NCBI RefSeq assembly: GCF_001544615.1
Contig: NZ_FCNV02000002.1
Coordinates: 620,001-684,000, forward strand
Origin: Caballeronia concitans
Lineage (GTDB): Bacteria > Pseudomonadota > Gammaproteobacteria > Burkholderiales > Burkholderiaceae
Reading direction: 5' to 3'
Length of the DNA: 64,000 nucleotides
Part shown: piece after piece, positions 35,303-43,084 of the stretch
Layout: each line of letters begins with the position of its first letter
Numbering within the stretch: position 1 is the stretch's first letter
Position numbers and translations under genes: made by a program
The notes under the pieces: generated by a model
Databases searched by the model: none
Told to the model about the DNA's origin: nothing
Seen by the model: the letters and a program-made list of their open reading frames with translations, nothing else

Positions 35303-36214
35303 TCATTCGGCCGGTGCGCCCGTGGTCACGCGCCGGATTTCCTCGGTGATGATCGCGATCAACGCCGAAGCGGCCGGCCCGATCGGCCGCTTCGGATGCG
35401 TGACCTGAATGATGTGGCGCACGATCGGCGGGACCGCGATCGTGCGCGCGCGCAGCAGGCCTTGATCGACCTTCGCCTGCACGACGACGCGCGGCAGGAT
35501 CGTCGCGATGCTGCTCTGCTCGACGAACTGCACGATCGTGCTGAGCAGATCGATCTCGAACTTCGGCTGAATGACGACGTCGGCGGCCATGAGCGCGGCA
35601 TCGAGCGCGCCGCGCAGGCCGTTGCGGCGCGTGGGCAACACGAACTCGATGCCGGACGGCGCCGTGAGATCGATGGCGTCGGGCAGGTCCGGACCGTGCG
35701 CCGCGCTCGTCACCAGCACCATTTCCTCGACGAGCAACGGTTCGACATCGAGCGTGAGCCGCCCGCGCGGCTTGTTGATGATGGCGGCATCCAGCCGGCC
35801 AGATTCGACGGCGTCGATGAGCTGCGCGCTGAAGCCATCGGCGACGGAGACTTCCACTTGAGGAAACAGCGCATCGAAACGCGCCAGCGATTCGGGCAAC
35901 ACGCTCTGCGCTTCCGACGACACCATGCCCAGCGACACGCGTCCCGTCACGATGACATCGCGCCGGCTCAGATGCTCACGCGCGTGATCGATGTCGCGCA
36001 TGATCGGCGTGTAAAGGCGGTACATGAGCCGCGCGGCTTCGGTGGGCGCCATGCCGTGCGGACCGCGCTCGAAGAGCTTCTGCCGGATCTCGGTTTCGAG
36101 CTTGGCGATCTGCATGCTGAGCGCGGGCTGCGCGATATTCAGCCTTTTCGCGGCGCGCGTGACGGTGCCCTCTTCGAACAGGGCGATGAAGTACTGAACC
36201 TGCTTCAATTCCAT
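35303..36214 (-). CDS. LysR-family regulator at the right edge of the furan locus
   Basis: A 303-residue LysR protein, close paralogue of the one at 22047-22988 (HTH start MELKQVQYFIALFEEGTVTR; shared AAKRLN, PALSMQIAKLE and LFERG-HGMAPT patterns; shared AAHGPDLP in the effector domain). It faces the transporter gene six bases away and is transcribed toward it. Two such regulators bounding one operon suggests duplicated control, one perhaps answering to hydroxymethylfurfural or dicarboxylate and the other to furoate; that split is inference. Confidence 0.9.
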   Translation of the reverse strand: MELKQVQYFIALFEEGTVTRAAKRLNIAQPALSMQIAKLETEIRQKLFERGPHGMAPTEAARLMYRLYTPIMRDIDHAREHLSRRDVIVTGRVSLGMVSSEAQSVLPESLARFDALFPQVEVSVADGFSAQLIDAVESGRLDAAIINKPRGRLTLDVEPLLVEEMVLVTSAAHGPDLPDAIDLTAPSGIEFVLPTRRNGLRGALDAALMAADVVIQPKFEIDLLSTIVQFVEQSSIATILPRVVVQAKVDQGLLRARTIAVPPIVRHIIQVTHPKRPIGPAASALIAIITEEIRRVTTGAPAE

Positions 36215-36333
36215 GCGTGACCGTTTTCCGAGGGTGCGGCTAGAGCATGCAAGTGTAGTCTGCGCAGCGCGACCTGACACGCGGCACGCGTATTGCGCAC
36301 GATTTCCGCATCAGTGCATACAAGGAGCCGCAA

Positions 36334-36675
36334 TTGGAAACGACGATCGCACGAGTGTTTCAATCGCAAGAGGAAGCGGAAAAGGCGCGCGATGCGCTCG
36401 TGACTTCGGGCGTGCCACGCGAAGCCGTGGAACTGACCTTTCAGGCCGACGAAGCCGGCCCCGTGCGCGGCAACTTTCTGACGGGCGATAGCACGGGTTC
36501 TATCGGCTGGAAAGAGGAATACGATGCGCGGTTCAGGCATCAGGGCGAAGTGTCGCGATTCATTCTGACCGTGCAAGTAGACGAGGCGCGGGCCAGCGAC
36601 GTCGAAGCGCTGCTGCAGCACGCGGGCGGAAGGACGATCGATGCGGTAGGGAGCGGGCCGAGCACCGGCGATTGA
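36334..36675 (+). CDS. Small protein resembling general-stress (GSP17M-like) domain proteins
   Basis: A 113-residue protein starting at TTG 36334 with AGGAG at 36324-36328. The N-terminal RVFQSQEEAEKARDALVTSG is the kind of ferredoxin-fold strand-helix found in short stress-related proteins; the middle has GNFLTGDSTGSIGWKEEYD and the end FILTVQVDEARASDVEALL. No membrane segment. It is divergent from the right-hand LysR gene (119 bp apart). Function is unknown and the family call is weak. Confidence 0.55.
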   Translation: METTIARVFQSQEEAEKARDALVTSGVPREAVELTFQADEAGPVRGNFLTGDSTGSIGWKEEYDARFRHQGEVSRFILTVQVDEARASDVEALLQHAGGRTIDAVGSGPSTGD

Positions 36676-37127
36676 TGCGTTGGCGGTATGCGTCAGAACC
36701 TTCGGCAGCGCAGCGGACACCACCGCACGCCGGACAGTTCTGCGGGCGCGCGCATCGAACGATGATGCCGCCTCGATCTGCCCGGCGGCCGTGCCCTGAG
36801 CGCCCTTGACGCCGGTGCGCGCGTCCGTCGCGATCGGCGCGAAGCCGGCGAACCACACGACGACGCTCTGGGCGGTCTCATCGATACCTCATGGAGTAGT
36901 TGAATACCAGTGTCGACGCCAATGGGCTGCATGTGCCAAAAAGCGAAACAATCGCTTAGCTATCCGATGTAATTCAATTTCGATAGTCAATGGTATGCGC
37001 TCGCCATCGACCGCAACAGGATGATGTGTTCGTTGTCGTACAGAGATGCGCGTCGACTGCAGGGGCGTTCTCTTTAATCGCTTCAATGCTGCGAGGCGCT
37101 TTCCTTCAGGCAGCGCCTCGCAACTTT
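36676..37127. other. Gene-poor 450-bp stretch, possible decayed coding remnant
   Basis: No convincing gene. On the reverse strand between about 36680 and 36880 a frame reads TAQSVVVWFAGFAPIATDA and continues antisense into the small gene at 36334-36675; its start is missing. This could be a degraded gene fragment, not recognised. The rest (36900-37127) is AT-richer and without clear structure. Confidence 0.35.
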
Positions 37128-37313
37128 TCAGCTGCCGCGATAGATATTGCACGACAGGCCGGTGACGCATTGGCCGGATTGCCCGCTGTCGTAGGCGCCC
37201 GAGCGCGAGCCGCCCATGGATGATGACGAGTCTGAACCCGTGGATTGAGCGTAAGCGATGCTGCCTAGCGAGAGCAGGACGCCTCCCGTTACCGCTAGAA
37301 ATAAGGCCTTCAT
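37128..37313 (-). CDS. Small secreted protein, function unknown
   Basis: A 61-residue product with a clear Sec signal peptide, MKALFLAVTGGVLLSLGSIA, probably cut after AYA. The mature ~39 residues are Ser/Gly rich (SGSDSSSSMGG-like composition) and contain two cysteines in QCVTGLSCNIYRGS, which could form a disulfide in the periplasm. Start at ATG 37313. Not recognised as a family member. The 416 bp between it and the next gene (37314-37729) hold its promoter and the tpsA leader but no further gene that I can support. Confidence 0.55.
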   Translation of the reverse strand: MKALFLAVTGGVLLSLGSIAYAQSTGSDSSSSMGGSRSGAYDSGQSGQCVTGLSCNIYRGS

Positions 37314-37729
37314 GATCGATACTCCGTCGATGACTCGACATCGCATTCCAGGACGTGCGACATCCGAATCCGGACATGGCGTTGTCGATGTCATGGAATC
37401 GTTAGGGAAACGAACGTTTGATCGACAGCCAAGCGCCGGATGCAACGAGCCCGCAGCGCCGCGCGGGTGAGAATGCACTTCAGTCGTTGTACGGCTCAAG
37501 TCTTGTAGGTGTCGTGCGGGGTGAGCACTGGACGTGAGGATCAGCACGTCGTCACTCTGTTATAGACGACGGCGTGAAGGGAAACTGATTTTCTCTGCGC
37601 TCGCCGATCCGCTTACAACCCTGACATACGGCACGAATTGTTTTAGCCAATTCGGAATTGGCTGAGTGCCTCGGTAAAGGCCCGCCCGTGACAATTTTCG
37701 GTTGACTTACGCAGCCGAAGATTGAACGA

Positions 37730-39937
37730 ATGAACAAAGGCTTATACAAGGTAGTTTTCTGTCGCCTGCGCCGCATGCTGGTCGCGGTCGCCGACTTCGC
37801 AGTTTCCCACGCATCTGAGCCCGCAAGCGGCACGGGCGCTAGTTCGCTTCCGGTGTTGCGCCCCGTTGCTTGTGCCGCGATGGCGCTGCTCGGTACTGTA
37901 TCGACGCTGACGCTTGCGCAGATCGTGCCTTCGGCTGGATCTGGCGCGCAGGTTTTGCAGACGCAAAACGGCTTGCAGCAGGTCAACATCGCGAAGCCTT
38001 CTGCGGCTGGCGTCTCGTTGAACAACTATTCGCAGTTGGACGTGCCCGGCAAAGGCGCGCTTCTCAATAACTCGCCGACCATCGTTCAGACGCAGCAAGC
38101 CGGCTACGTCAACGGTAATCCGAACCTCGCGCCGGGGCAGTCGGCGGGGATCATCGTCAATCAGGTGCTCAGCAATTCGCCTTCGCAGTTGCGCGGCTAT
38201 CTGGAAGTCGCGGGGCCGAAGGCCGAAGTGATCGTGGCGAATCCGTCGGGCATCGTGGTGGATGGCGGCGGGTTCATCAATACGTCGCGCGCCATTTTGA
38301 CGACCGGCACGCCGAACTTCGGCGCGAACGGAAGCCTCGCGGGATTCAATGTTGCGGGCGGCAATATCACCGTGCAAGGTGCGGGGCTGAACGCGACCAA
38401 TGTCGATCAGGTGGACTTGCTGGCACGTGCCGTACAAGTGAATGCCGCGATCTATGCCAACAATCTCAACGTTGTTACCGGTGCGAATCAGGTCGATCAC
38501 ACCACGCTCGCTGCGACGCCGATTGCGGGCAATGGCGCCGCGCCTGCCGTTGCTATCGATGTCAGTCAGTTGGGCGGGATGTATGCGAGTCGCATCTTTC
38601 TCGCATCGAATGAATATGGCGTTGGGGTTTCGAACCGAGGCGTGCTCGCGGCGCAAGCGGGCGATCTGACGCTTACATCGCAAGGCAAGCTCGTGCTCGC
38701 CGGGCAGACGAATGCAAGCGGCAGCATCAGCGCGACGGCGCGCGATGGTATCGACAATAGCGGCACCACCTACGCACAGCAAGATGTCGTCGCGGCGACT
38801 TCCGGCACGCTGACCAATAGCGGTGTGCTCGCCGCGCAGCGCAATACGACGATCAACGCGGGCAGTGTCGATTCGACGGGCACGCTCGGCGCGGGCATCA
38901 ACAGCGACGGCTCGATCAGCACGCAAGGCGATCTCAACGTGATCGCAAGCGGCGCAATCTCCGCGAGCGGACGCAATGCAGCGGCCGCGAATGCCGTCGT
39001 GCAGGGCGCATCCGTGAATCTGGCGGGCAGTTCGACGACGGCGAACGGCAACCTCGCGTTGACCGCTTCGGCGGGCGACATCAACCTTTCCTCAGCGACG
39101 ACGACGGCGGGCGGCAGCATCAACGCGAATGCCACCGGCACGCTCGCCAACGACAACGGCGCATTGAAGTCCGGTGGCGCGCAATCAATCAACGCGGGCG
39201 CGTTGTCGAACGTCAACGGCCAGATCATTTCGGGTGGATGGCTTTCCGCGAACATCGTCAATGCGCTCTTGAATCAGGGCGGCACGATGCAGTCGGCAGG
39301 CGCGCTCGACGTGCGCGCAGGGAGTGTCGATAACAGCGCGGGCCACTTCACGTCGCTCAATGCGGACGGTCTCAGCGTGAGCGCATCGGGTCTGCTGAAC
39401 AACGCGCAAGGCGGTGTGATCGGCGGCAATGGCAACGTCGTCGTGCAGGCGGGGCAGCTCGTCAATGTCGGTTCGATCACGGCGGTGCAAGACCTGACCG
39501 CGACGGCCACGCGATCGCTTTCGAACGTGGGCACGCTGGCCGCGAACGGCAACGCGACCGTCACCGCTGGGTCCACGCTCACCGTTGCAGGCGGCGCGAT
39601 TTCCGCCGGCAAAGTCGTGAACGTGAGGGCCGCGACGCTCGATAACAGCAACGGCGCAATCACCGGCGACCAGGTCGCCCTTGCAGCGGACAGTCTCGTC
39701 AATCACGCGGGCAGCATCACGCAAACGGGCAAGGGCGCGACCACGCTCGCCGTCGTCGGCACGCTCGACAACGCCAACGGTTCCATTCAAACGAACGCGG
39801 CGGATTTATCGCTTGCGCCTGCCGCGCTCATCAACGACAACGGCAAGATCACGACATCGGGCGCGGGCACGTTGTCGATCTACAGCGGATCGCTCTCGAA
39901 CAACGGCGGCACGATCGCGACGAGCGGATCTTTATAA
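37730..39937 (+). pseudogene. Second TpsA/BcpA-like exoprotein, truncated after ~735 residues
   Basis: Starts with the extended signal peptide MNKGLYKVVFCRLRRMLVAV and hydrophobic VACAAMALLGTVSTLTLAQI, then the TPS secretion domain and beta-helical haemagglutinin repeats, ending SNNGGTIATSGSL at a TAA (39935-39937). Residues ~65-410 are almost identical to the copy at 14670. Intact proteins of this type run to thousands of residues and end in a toxin domain. Here a toxin-side module begins immediately downstream but in a different frame, so an internal deletion probably joined the two. No transporter gene (TpsB) is present. It might still be secreted as a short adhesin. Confidence 0.82.
37920..38955 (+). 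repeat. Direct repeat A2 (shared with 14860-15895)
   Basis: Near-identical, ungapped partner of the repeat in the first TpsA remnant, same orientation, offset 23,060 bp. Homology stops abruptly where the repeats diverge (GAVAATGRN in the first copy, GAISASGRN here). Confidence 0.85.
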
Positions 39938-39953
39938 CCGGCAGTTGCATCCG
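39930..39953 (+). repeat. Toxin-module boundary repeat, copy 1
   Basis: The sequence CTTTATAACCGGCAGTTGCA followed by TCCG encodes LYNRQLHP, the conserved lead-in to TpsA C-terminal modules. A near copy lies at 41158-41181 with two base differences. These are likely recombination points for module exchange. Confidence 0.7.
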
Positions 39954-40685
39954 GATGAGAGGAAAGCCATACATGACTTGGCCAACGGCGACTCGGATAA
40001 GGAACACCGACTGGAAGCAGCGGGATGTGCGCTGGTTCACTGCGCGGCTGAATATGCACCGGGCACGGCGGACTACACTAAATACTCAGCGTTAGAAAAG
40101 GAAGGCGCGGGTTATACAGCTGAGCAAACGCAATTGCAGAACTACAACGGGACGTTGTTCTCGACGGCTGGCGCGGGCGGTATGGTGCGGCAAACGTCGG
40201 GCGGGCAGTTTAAATACAGCGACGCGGATTCACAGGCCGATCGCAATGCATTTATCTCTAACGTGTTGGCTCAACAACCCGGCAAGCTTGATTACGTCAC
40301 TATCGGAGGTGCAGCTTTGGGTGGATCAGCGAGCGTTGCTATTAACTTGCATAACGGCAACGTCTACATAGGCGGTGGCGGTGCAGTTCCCGTCAAACCC
40401 GGAGCGTCTGTTACCTTCGGCGTTATTCCTTCCGCAATCAACCAAGCACCGACTATTCAGGCGGATAGAACAGATAACTTCCTCGGTGGTGGATCATTTG
40501 GCGGAAATGCCTGCGCATACGGAGGATGCATCGGAGCTAATCATGCAGTCGGTGGTGATACGTCCGTAGAAGTTGGCGTTGGTTTTGGCGGGCTCACACG
40601 TTCAGCCAACATTGGAGTCGGTGGTTCGACCGGGTTCAGTCTTCCGATCTATACGATTCCCGGAATGCAACCGAAGCGACAATAA
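39930..40685 (+). pseudogene. Displaced CdiA/TpsA C-terminal module 1 (pre-toxin plus Gly-rich putative toxin domain)
   Basis: About 251 residues in a frame different from the TpsA gene that it abuts. It begins LYNRQLHPDERKAIHDLANG and continues with a Cys-containing pre-toxin segment (AAGCALVHCAAEYAPGTADY). The C-terminal ~130 residues are glycine-rich and beta-like (DYVTIGGAALGGSASVAINL, then NLHNGNVYIGGGG, NFLGGG and AVGGDTSVEVGVGFGG). That domain resembles what I recall as polymorphic toxin type 22, uncertain. There is no own ribosome site at the start, so it is probably an orphan module unless read by frameshift. GC falls toward the 3' end. A putative immunity gene follows after seven bases. 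Confidence 0.65.
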
Positions 40686-40692
40686 ACCTGTC

Positions 40693-41130
40693 ATGGTCAA
40701 GATGAAGACATTAGAGAAGCGAGCTGGCATCGGAATTGCGATCGTCGCGATTGTTTTTATGTTTCTGGCAATCAAGAATAATCCGACTGACACTGCACAG
40801 AAATTTGAGATTATGCGTCACGATATGACCTCGATTCTGAAGTCCGGCGGGGTTATTTCAAGTGAATCTCATGGTAGCAAATATGGGTCCGCGTACTTAT
40901 ACACTGGAATCGATGCGAAGACATGGACATCTGATCTAGCCAATAAGTACGAGCGCGGGTTGCGAGCACTTGGCTGGCGTGACATTAGTTACCAGGGAGA
41001 GGTTTTGCTTTGCAAGCAGGGAATTCGTGCCGACGTGCAAAGAAACGTCGAATACGGAGAGGGAAAAGCTCTCTATGGTATCAACATGACCTATAACGCT
41101 TTAACTATCCGACGGTGTGGCGCACGGTAG
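40693..41130 (+). CDS. Putative membrane-anchored immunity protein for module 1
   Basis: A 145-residue protein with a single N-terminal membrane segment (IGIAIVAIVFMFLAI, residues ~14-28) and a soluble, presumably periplasmic domain with two cysteines (LLCKQG and RRCGAR). It is markedly lower in GC than surrounding genes, as usual for cdiI-type genes. The position directly behind a toxin module and the small size support an immunity role; the sequence itself is not recognised. ATG 40693 or 40702 are both possible, with only weak ribosome sites. Confidence 0.55.
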   Translation: MVKMKTLEKRAGIGIAIVAIVFMFLAIKNNPTDTAQKFEIMRHDMTSILKSGGVISSESHGSKYGSAYLYTGIDAKTWTSDLANKYERGLRALGWRDISYQGEVLLCKQGIRADVQRNVEYGEGKALYGINMTYNALTIRRCGAR

Positions 41131-41139
41131 GTTTAATGA

Positions 41140-42018
41140 TCCGCCAATGTAGCGGTTCTTTACAACCGGCAATTGCATCCGCAAGAAAAGACTAAGGCGC
41201 AGCAGATCGTGAATCAGGCGAAGGCGCAAGGGCTGACGAATGCTGACGGTTCACCGATCAGCGCAGCGCAGATCGAAAATGCCATGCGCGCAGCGAACAA
41301 TAGCCAGTACGGGGAATATGCCTCGACAGGCGTGGTTGTGCCGTTGAATGCGGATACACCGAACAATGCAGTCTATGACACGACAGGCATGAAGTTGGTG
41401 ACGGATAGTACGGGAAATTACCTTGTGCAAGATCCTTCGATGCTGGCTACGCCATCGACGGCGTTGCAAGACCTGATTACGCAAAGCACGGGCGGCGCAA
41501 GTTCGCCATACAGTTGGGGTATGTCGAGCGCTCAGGCAGCAACACCGAGAGTTGATCCGTATGGGCCGTTCTCGCCGGGGTACAACACGGGGGATTACTC
41601 GGCGGGTTTCGGAGAGCATGGGCGGGGACTTGCGCCGGACTATGCGACCACAAGCGTCAGCGTTCTCTCAGGAAGCGGTACGGCAGCCGTGAGTCTTTAC
41701 GATGGCTCGACTTACCTATCGGGTGGGGTTTCGATGACCAACCCGTCTGCTGTTTCTTACCAACCTGGTTTTAGTAGCTCAGTCGGCTACATCTACGGGG
41801 CAAGCAATGCTGAAGATGCGCGCAACTTCTTGGCGGGGGACGGGAACCAAGCATTCGTATCTATACCAACACCTTTCGGTGTCAATGTGTTTGGTGCAGT
41901 AACTCATGCTTATGGAGGTTCGACGGCATTGGAAGTTGGCATTGGCACGCCAGGAGCATTGAGCTTTGGGGTGCTGCCTTGGGGCCATTCAACTCAAACG
42001 ACTGAAAAGACTAATTAA
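41140..42018 (+). pseudogene. Displaced C-terminal module 2 (same toxin-domain class as module 1)
   Basis: Open from just after a stop at 41137 to 42018 (~292 residues) with no good start: SANVAVLYNRQLHPQEK marks the module boundary. The pre-toxin part includes VNQAKAQGLTNADGSPISAA. The C-terminal half (DYATTSVSVLSGSGTAAVSL, then DGSTYLSGGVSM, NFLAGDGNQAF, THAYGGSTALEVGIGTPG) aligns in pattern with module 1, so both are variants of one domain. It looks like a second alternative tip that can be recombined onto the TpsA gene. It is followed by a 38-residue gene. Confidence 0.65.
41158..41181 (+). repeat. Toxin-module boundary repeat, copy 2
   Basis: CTTTACAACCGGCAATTGCA followed by TCCG, encoding LYNRQLHP in frame with module 2. 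Partner of 39930-39953. Confidence 0.7.
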
Positions 42019-42028
42019 GGAGAATCAA

Positions 42029-42145
42029 ATGGCTGCAGGTGGTGGTCCAACCCCTGAGCAATGGGCCAAGATGACGCGCGGAGAAAAGCGAGCTTACTGG
42101 GTTTGTGTCGGATCCGCATTCGCCTTCATCTGTGATTGCTTATAA
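42029..42145 (+). CDS. 38-residue putative immunity peptide or small membrane protein
   Basis: Starts at ATG 42029 with a strong AAGGAG at 42017-42022. The product begins MAAGGGPTPEQWAKMTRGEK and ends with a short hydrophobic, cysteine-containing tail (AYWVCVGSAFAFICDCL). Its place 10 bp behind toxin module 2 matches that of an immunity gene, but it is far shorter than usual. It may be a genuine small inner-membrane immunity protein or the intact head of a truncated one. Too short for most gene callers. Confidence 0.5.
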   Translation: MAAGGGPTPEQWAKMTRGEKRAYWVCVGSAFAFICDCL

Positions 42146-42151
42146 AAAAAT

Positions 42152-42226
42152 TCTTCTTTAGTTAAAACGACAAAACCCGGCTTTGAGTTGGGTTCCTCGT
42201 CTAAGGCATGGCAGGCAAGGGCGTAA
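42152..42226 (+). pseudogene. C-terminal remnant of a third toxin module
   Basis: A short frame that ends KPGFELGSSSKAWQARA with two stops in a row (TAA TGA). It has no start and is blocked by a stop upstream. Its place 34 bp before an immunity-like pseudogene mirrors modules 1 and 2, so I read it as the surviving tail of another toxin. The family is not recognised. Confidence 0.35.
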
Positions 42227-42260
42227 TGACCAACTGGCCGTGCTGCATAAGCACGTAGAC

Positions 42261-42756
42261 ATGAAAAACACGAACCCACAAGGCGTCTCAATTACCACAG
42301 TCAAAGGGGCAACAAAACGACGAGTACGACGCTCGCTCACGGAGATGAGCTTTGCCGCGTTATTGAGCAAGCCGCAAATGTGGAATGGAGAAAATTTCAG
42401 GCGCGAAAAGTTGAAATTGTGTTGAAGGACGGAAGTATTGTTCGTCAGGACCATTCGATGCTCCGCCGTACACTTCGATCCGATTTAGCGCGGAGCAGCC
42501 GGAATTCATTGCCAAATTGAAATCAGCAATTGATGGATACGAGGGGGCTATCGCGTGGCATATGGTCGAGCATCAACGGGTAGCCTTGCCGGGCACCAAT
42601 TGGGTCATCCAACCCGTCTTTGTCGATGAGATTCGATCTGAGATAGAAAAGGTTGATGTTAGTCGCTATATCGCGGAGCATTACCCTGGATTTGCTCCAA
42701 TTGCTTACTCTGATTTACTCGGGCTAGCGGAATATGTGCGTAATGCGCTGAGCTAG
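42261..42756 (+). pseudogene. Decayed immunity-like gene, two frameshifts
   Basis: Coding character can be followed from ATG 42261 (MKNTNPQGVSITTVKG) through a second frame (DELCRVIEQAANVEWRKF, then KVEIVLKDGSIVRQDHS) into a third (FDAPPYTSIRFSAEQPEFIA, then SAIDGYEGAIAWHMVEHQR) to the stop at 42754-42756. Joined, it would give about 165 residues, a usual immunity-protein size. Shifts lie near 42310 and 42465. Low GC matches the other module genes. The last frame is open from 42415 with only a TTG (42517) as a start. Confidence 0.45.
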
Positions 42757-43084
42757 AAAGCGCCTATTACGCTACAAACAACCAGCCATCGAGCTAGGTT
42801 GTCGTTTTGGCGGTTTTGCTTGGAAGATGGGGCTCAACGTCTGAACCGGGGCAGCAATACCGCAACCGTGCTGGCAGGCGTGGATTCGATGACGAGCCAT
42901 GACGACACGAGCCATCATCAATTCGGCGATCTCGGCGGCAACGGCACCCACACCGGCTTCAGTGTCGAGGTGGCCAACGGACAGACGACGCACGACCGCG
43001 CCGCGCAGACGCAAAGCGGCGAAGATAGAAAGCTGACCGCATCTCGAGCAGGGCATTTGGCAAAATGCCCCACCCAAAACCCCC
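42757..43084. other. 328-bp stretch without a recognisable gene
   Basis: High-GC sequence between the decayed immunity gene and the MHS transporter. Short frames exist on both strands (for example MTSHDDTSHHQFGDLGGNG on the plus strand) but none has a ribosome site or family resemblance that I can defend. It may be the far end of an older gene removed by module insertion. Confidence 0.4.

Noticed and set aside
42772-43077. 101-codon reverse-strand frame between immunity remnant and MHS transporter
   Set aside because: It starts without a ribosome site and overlaps a plus-strand frame of similar quality; no family resemblance on either strand.
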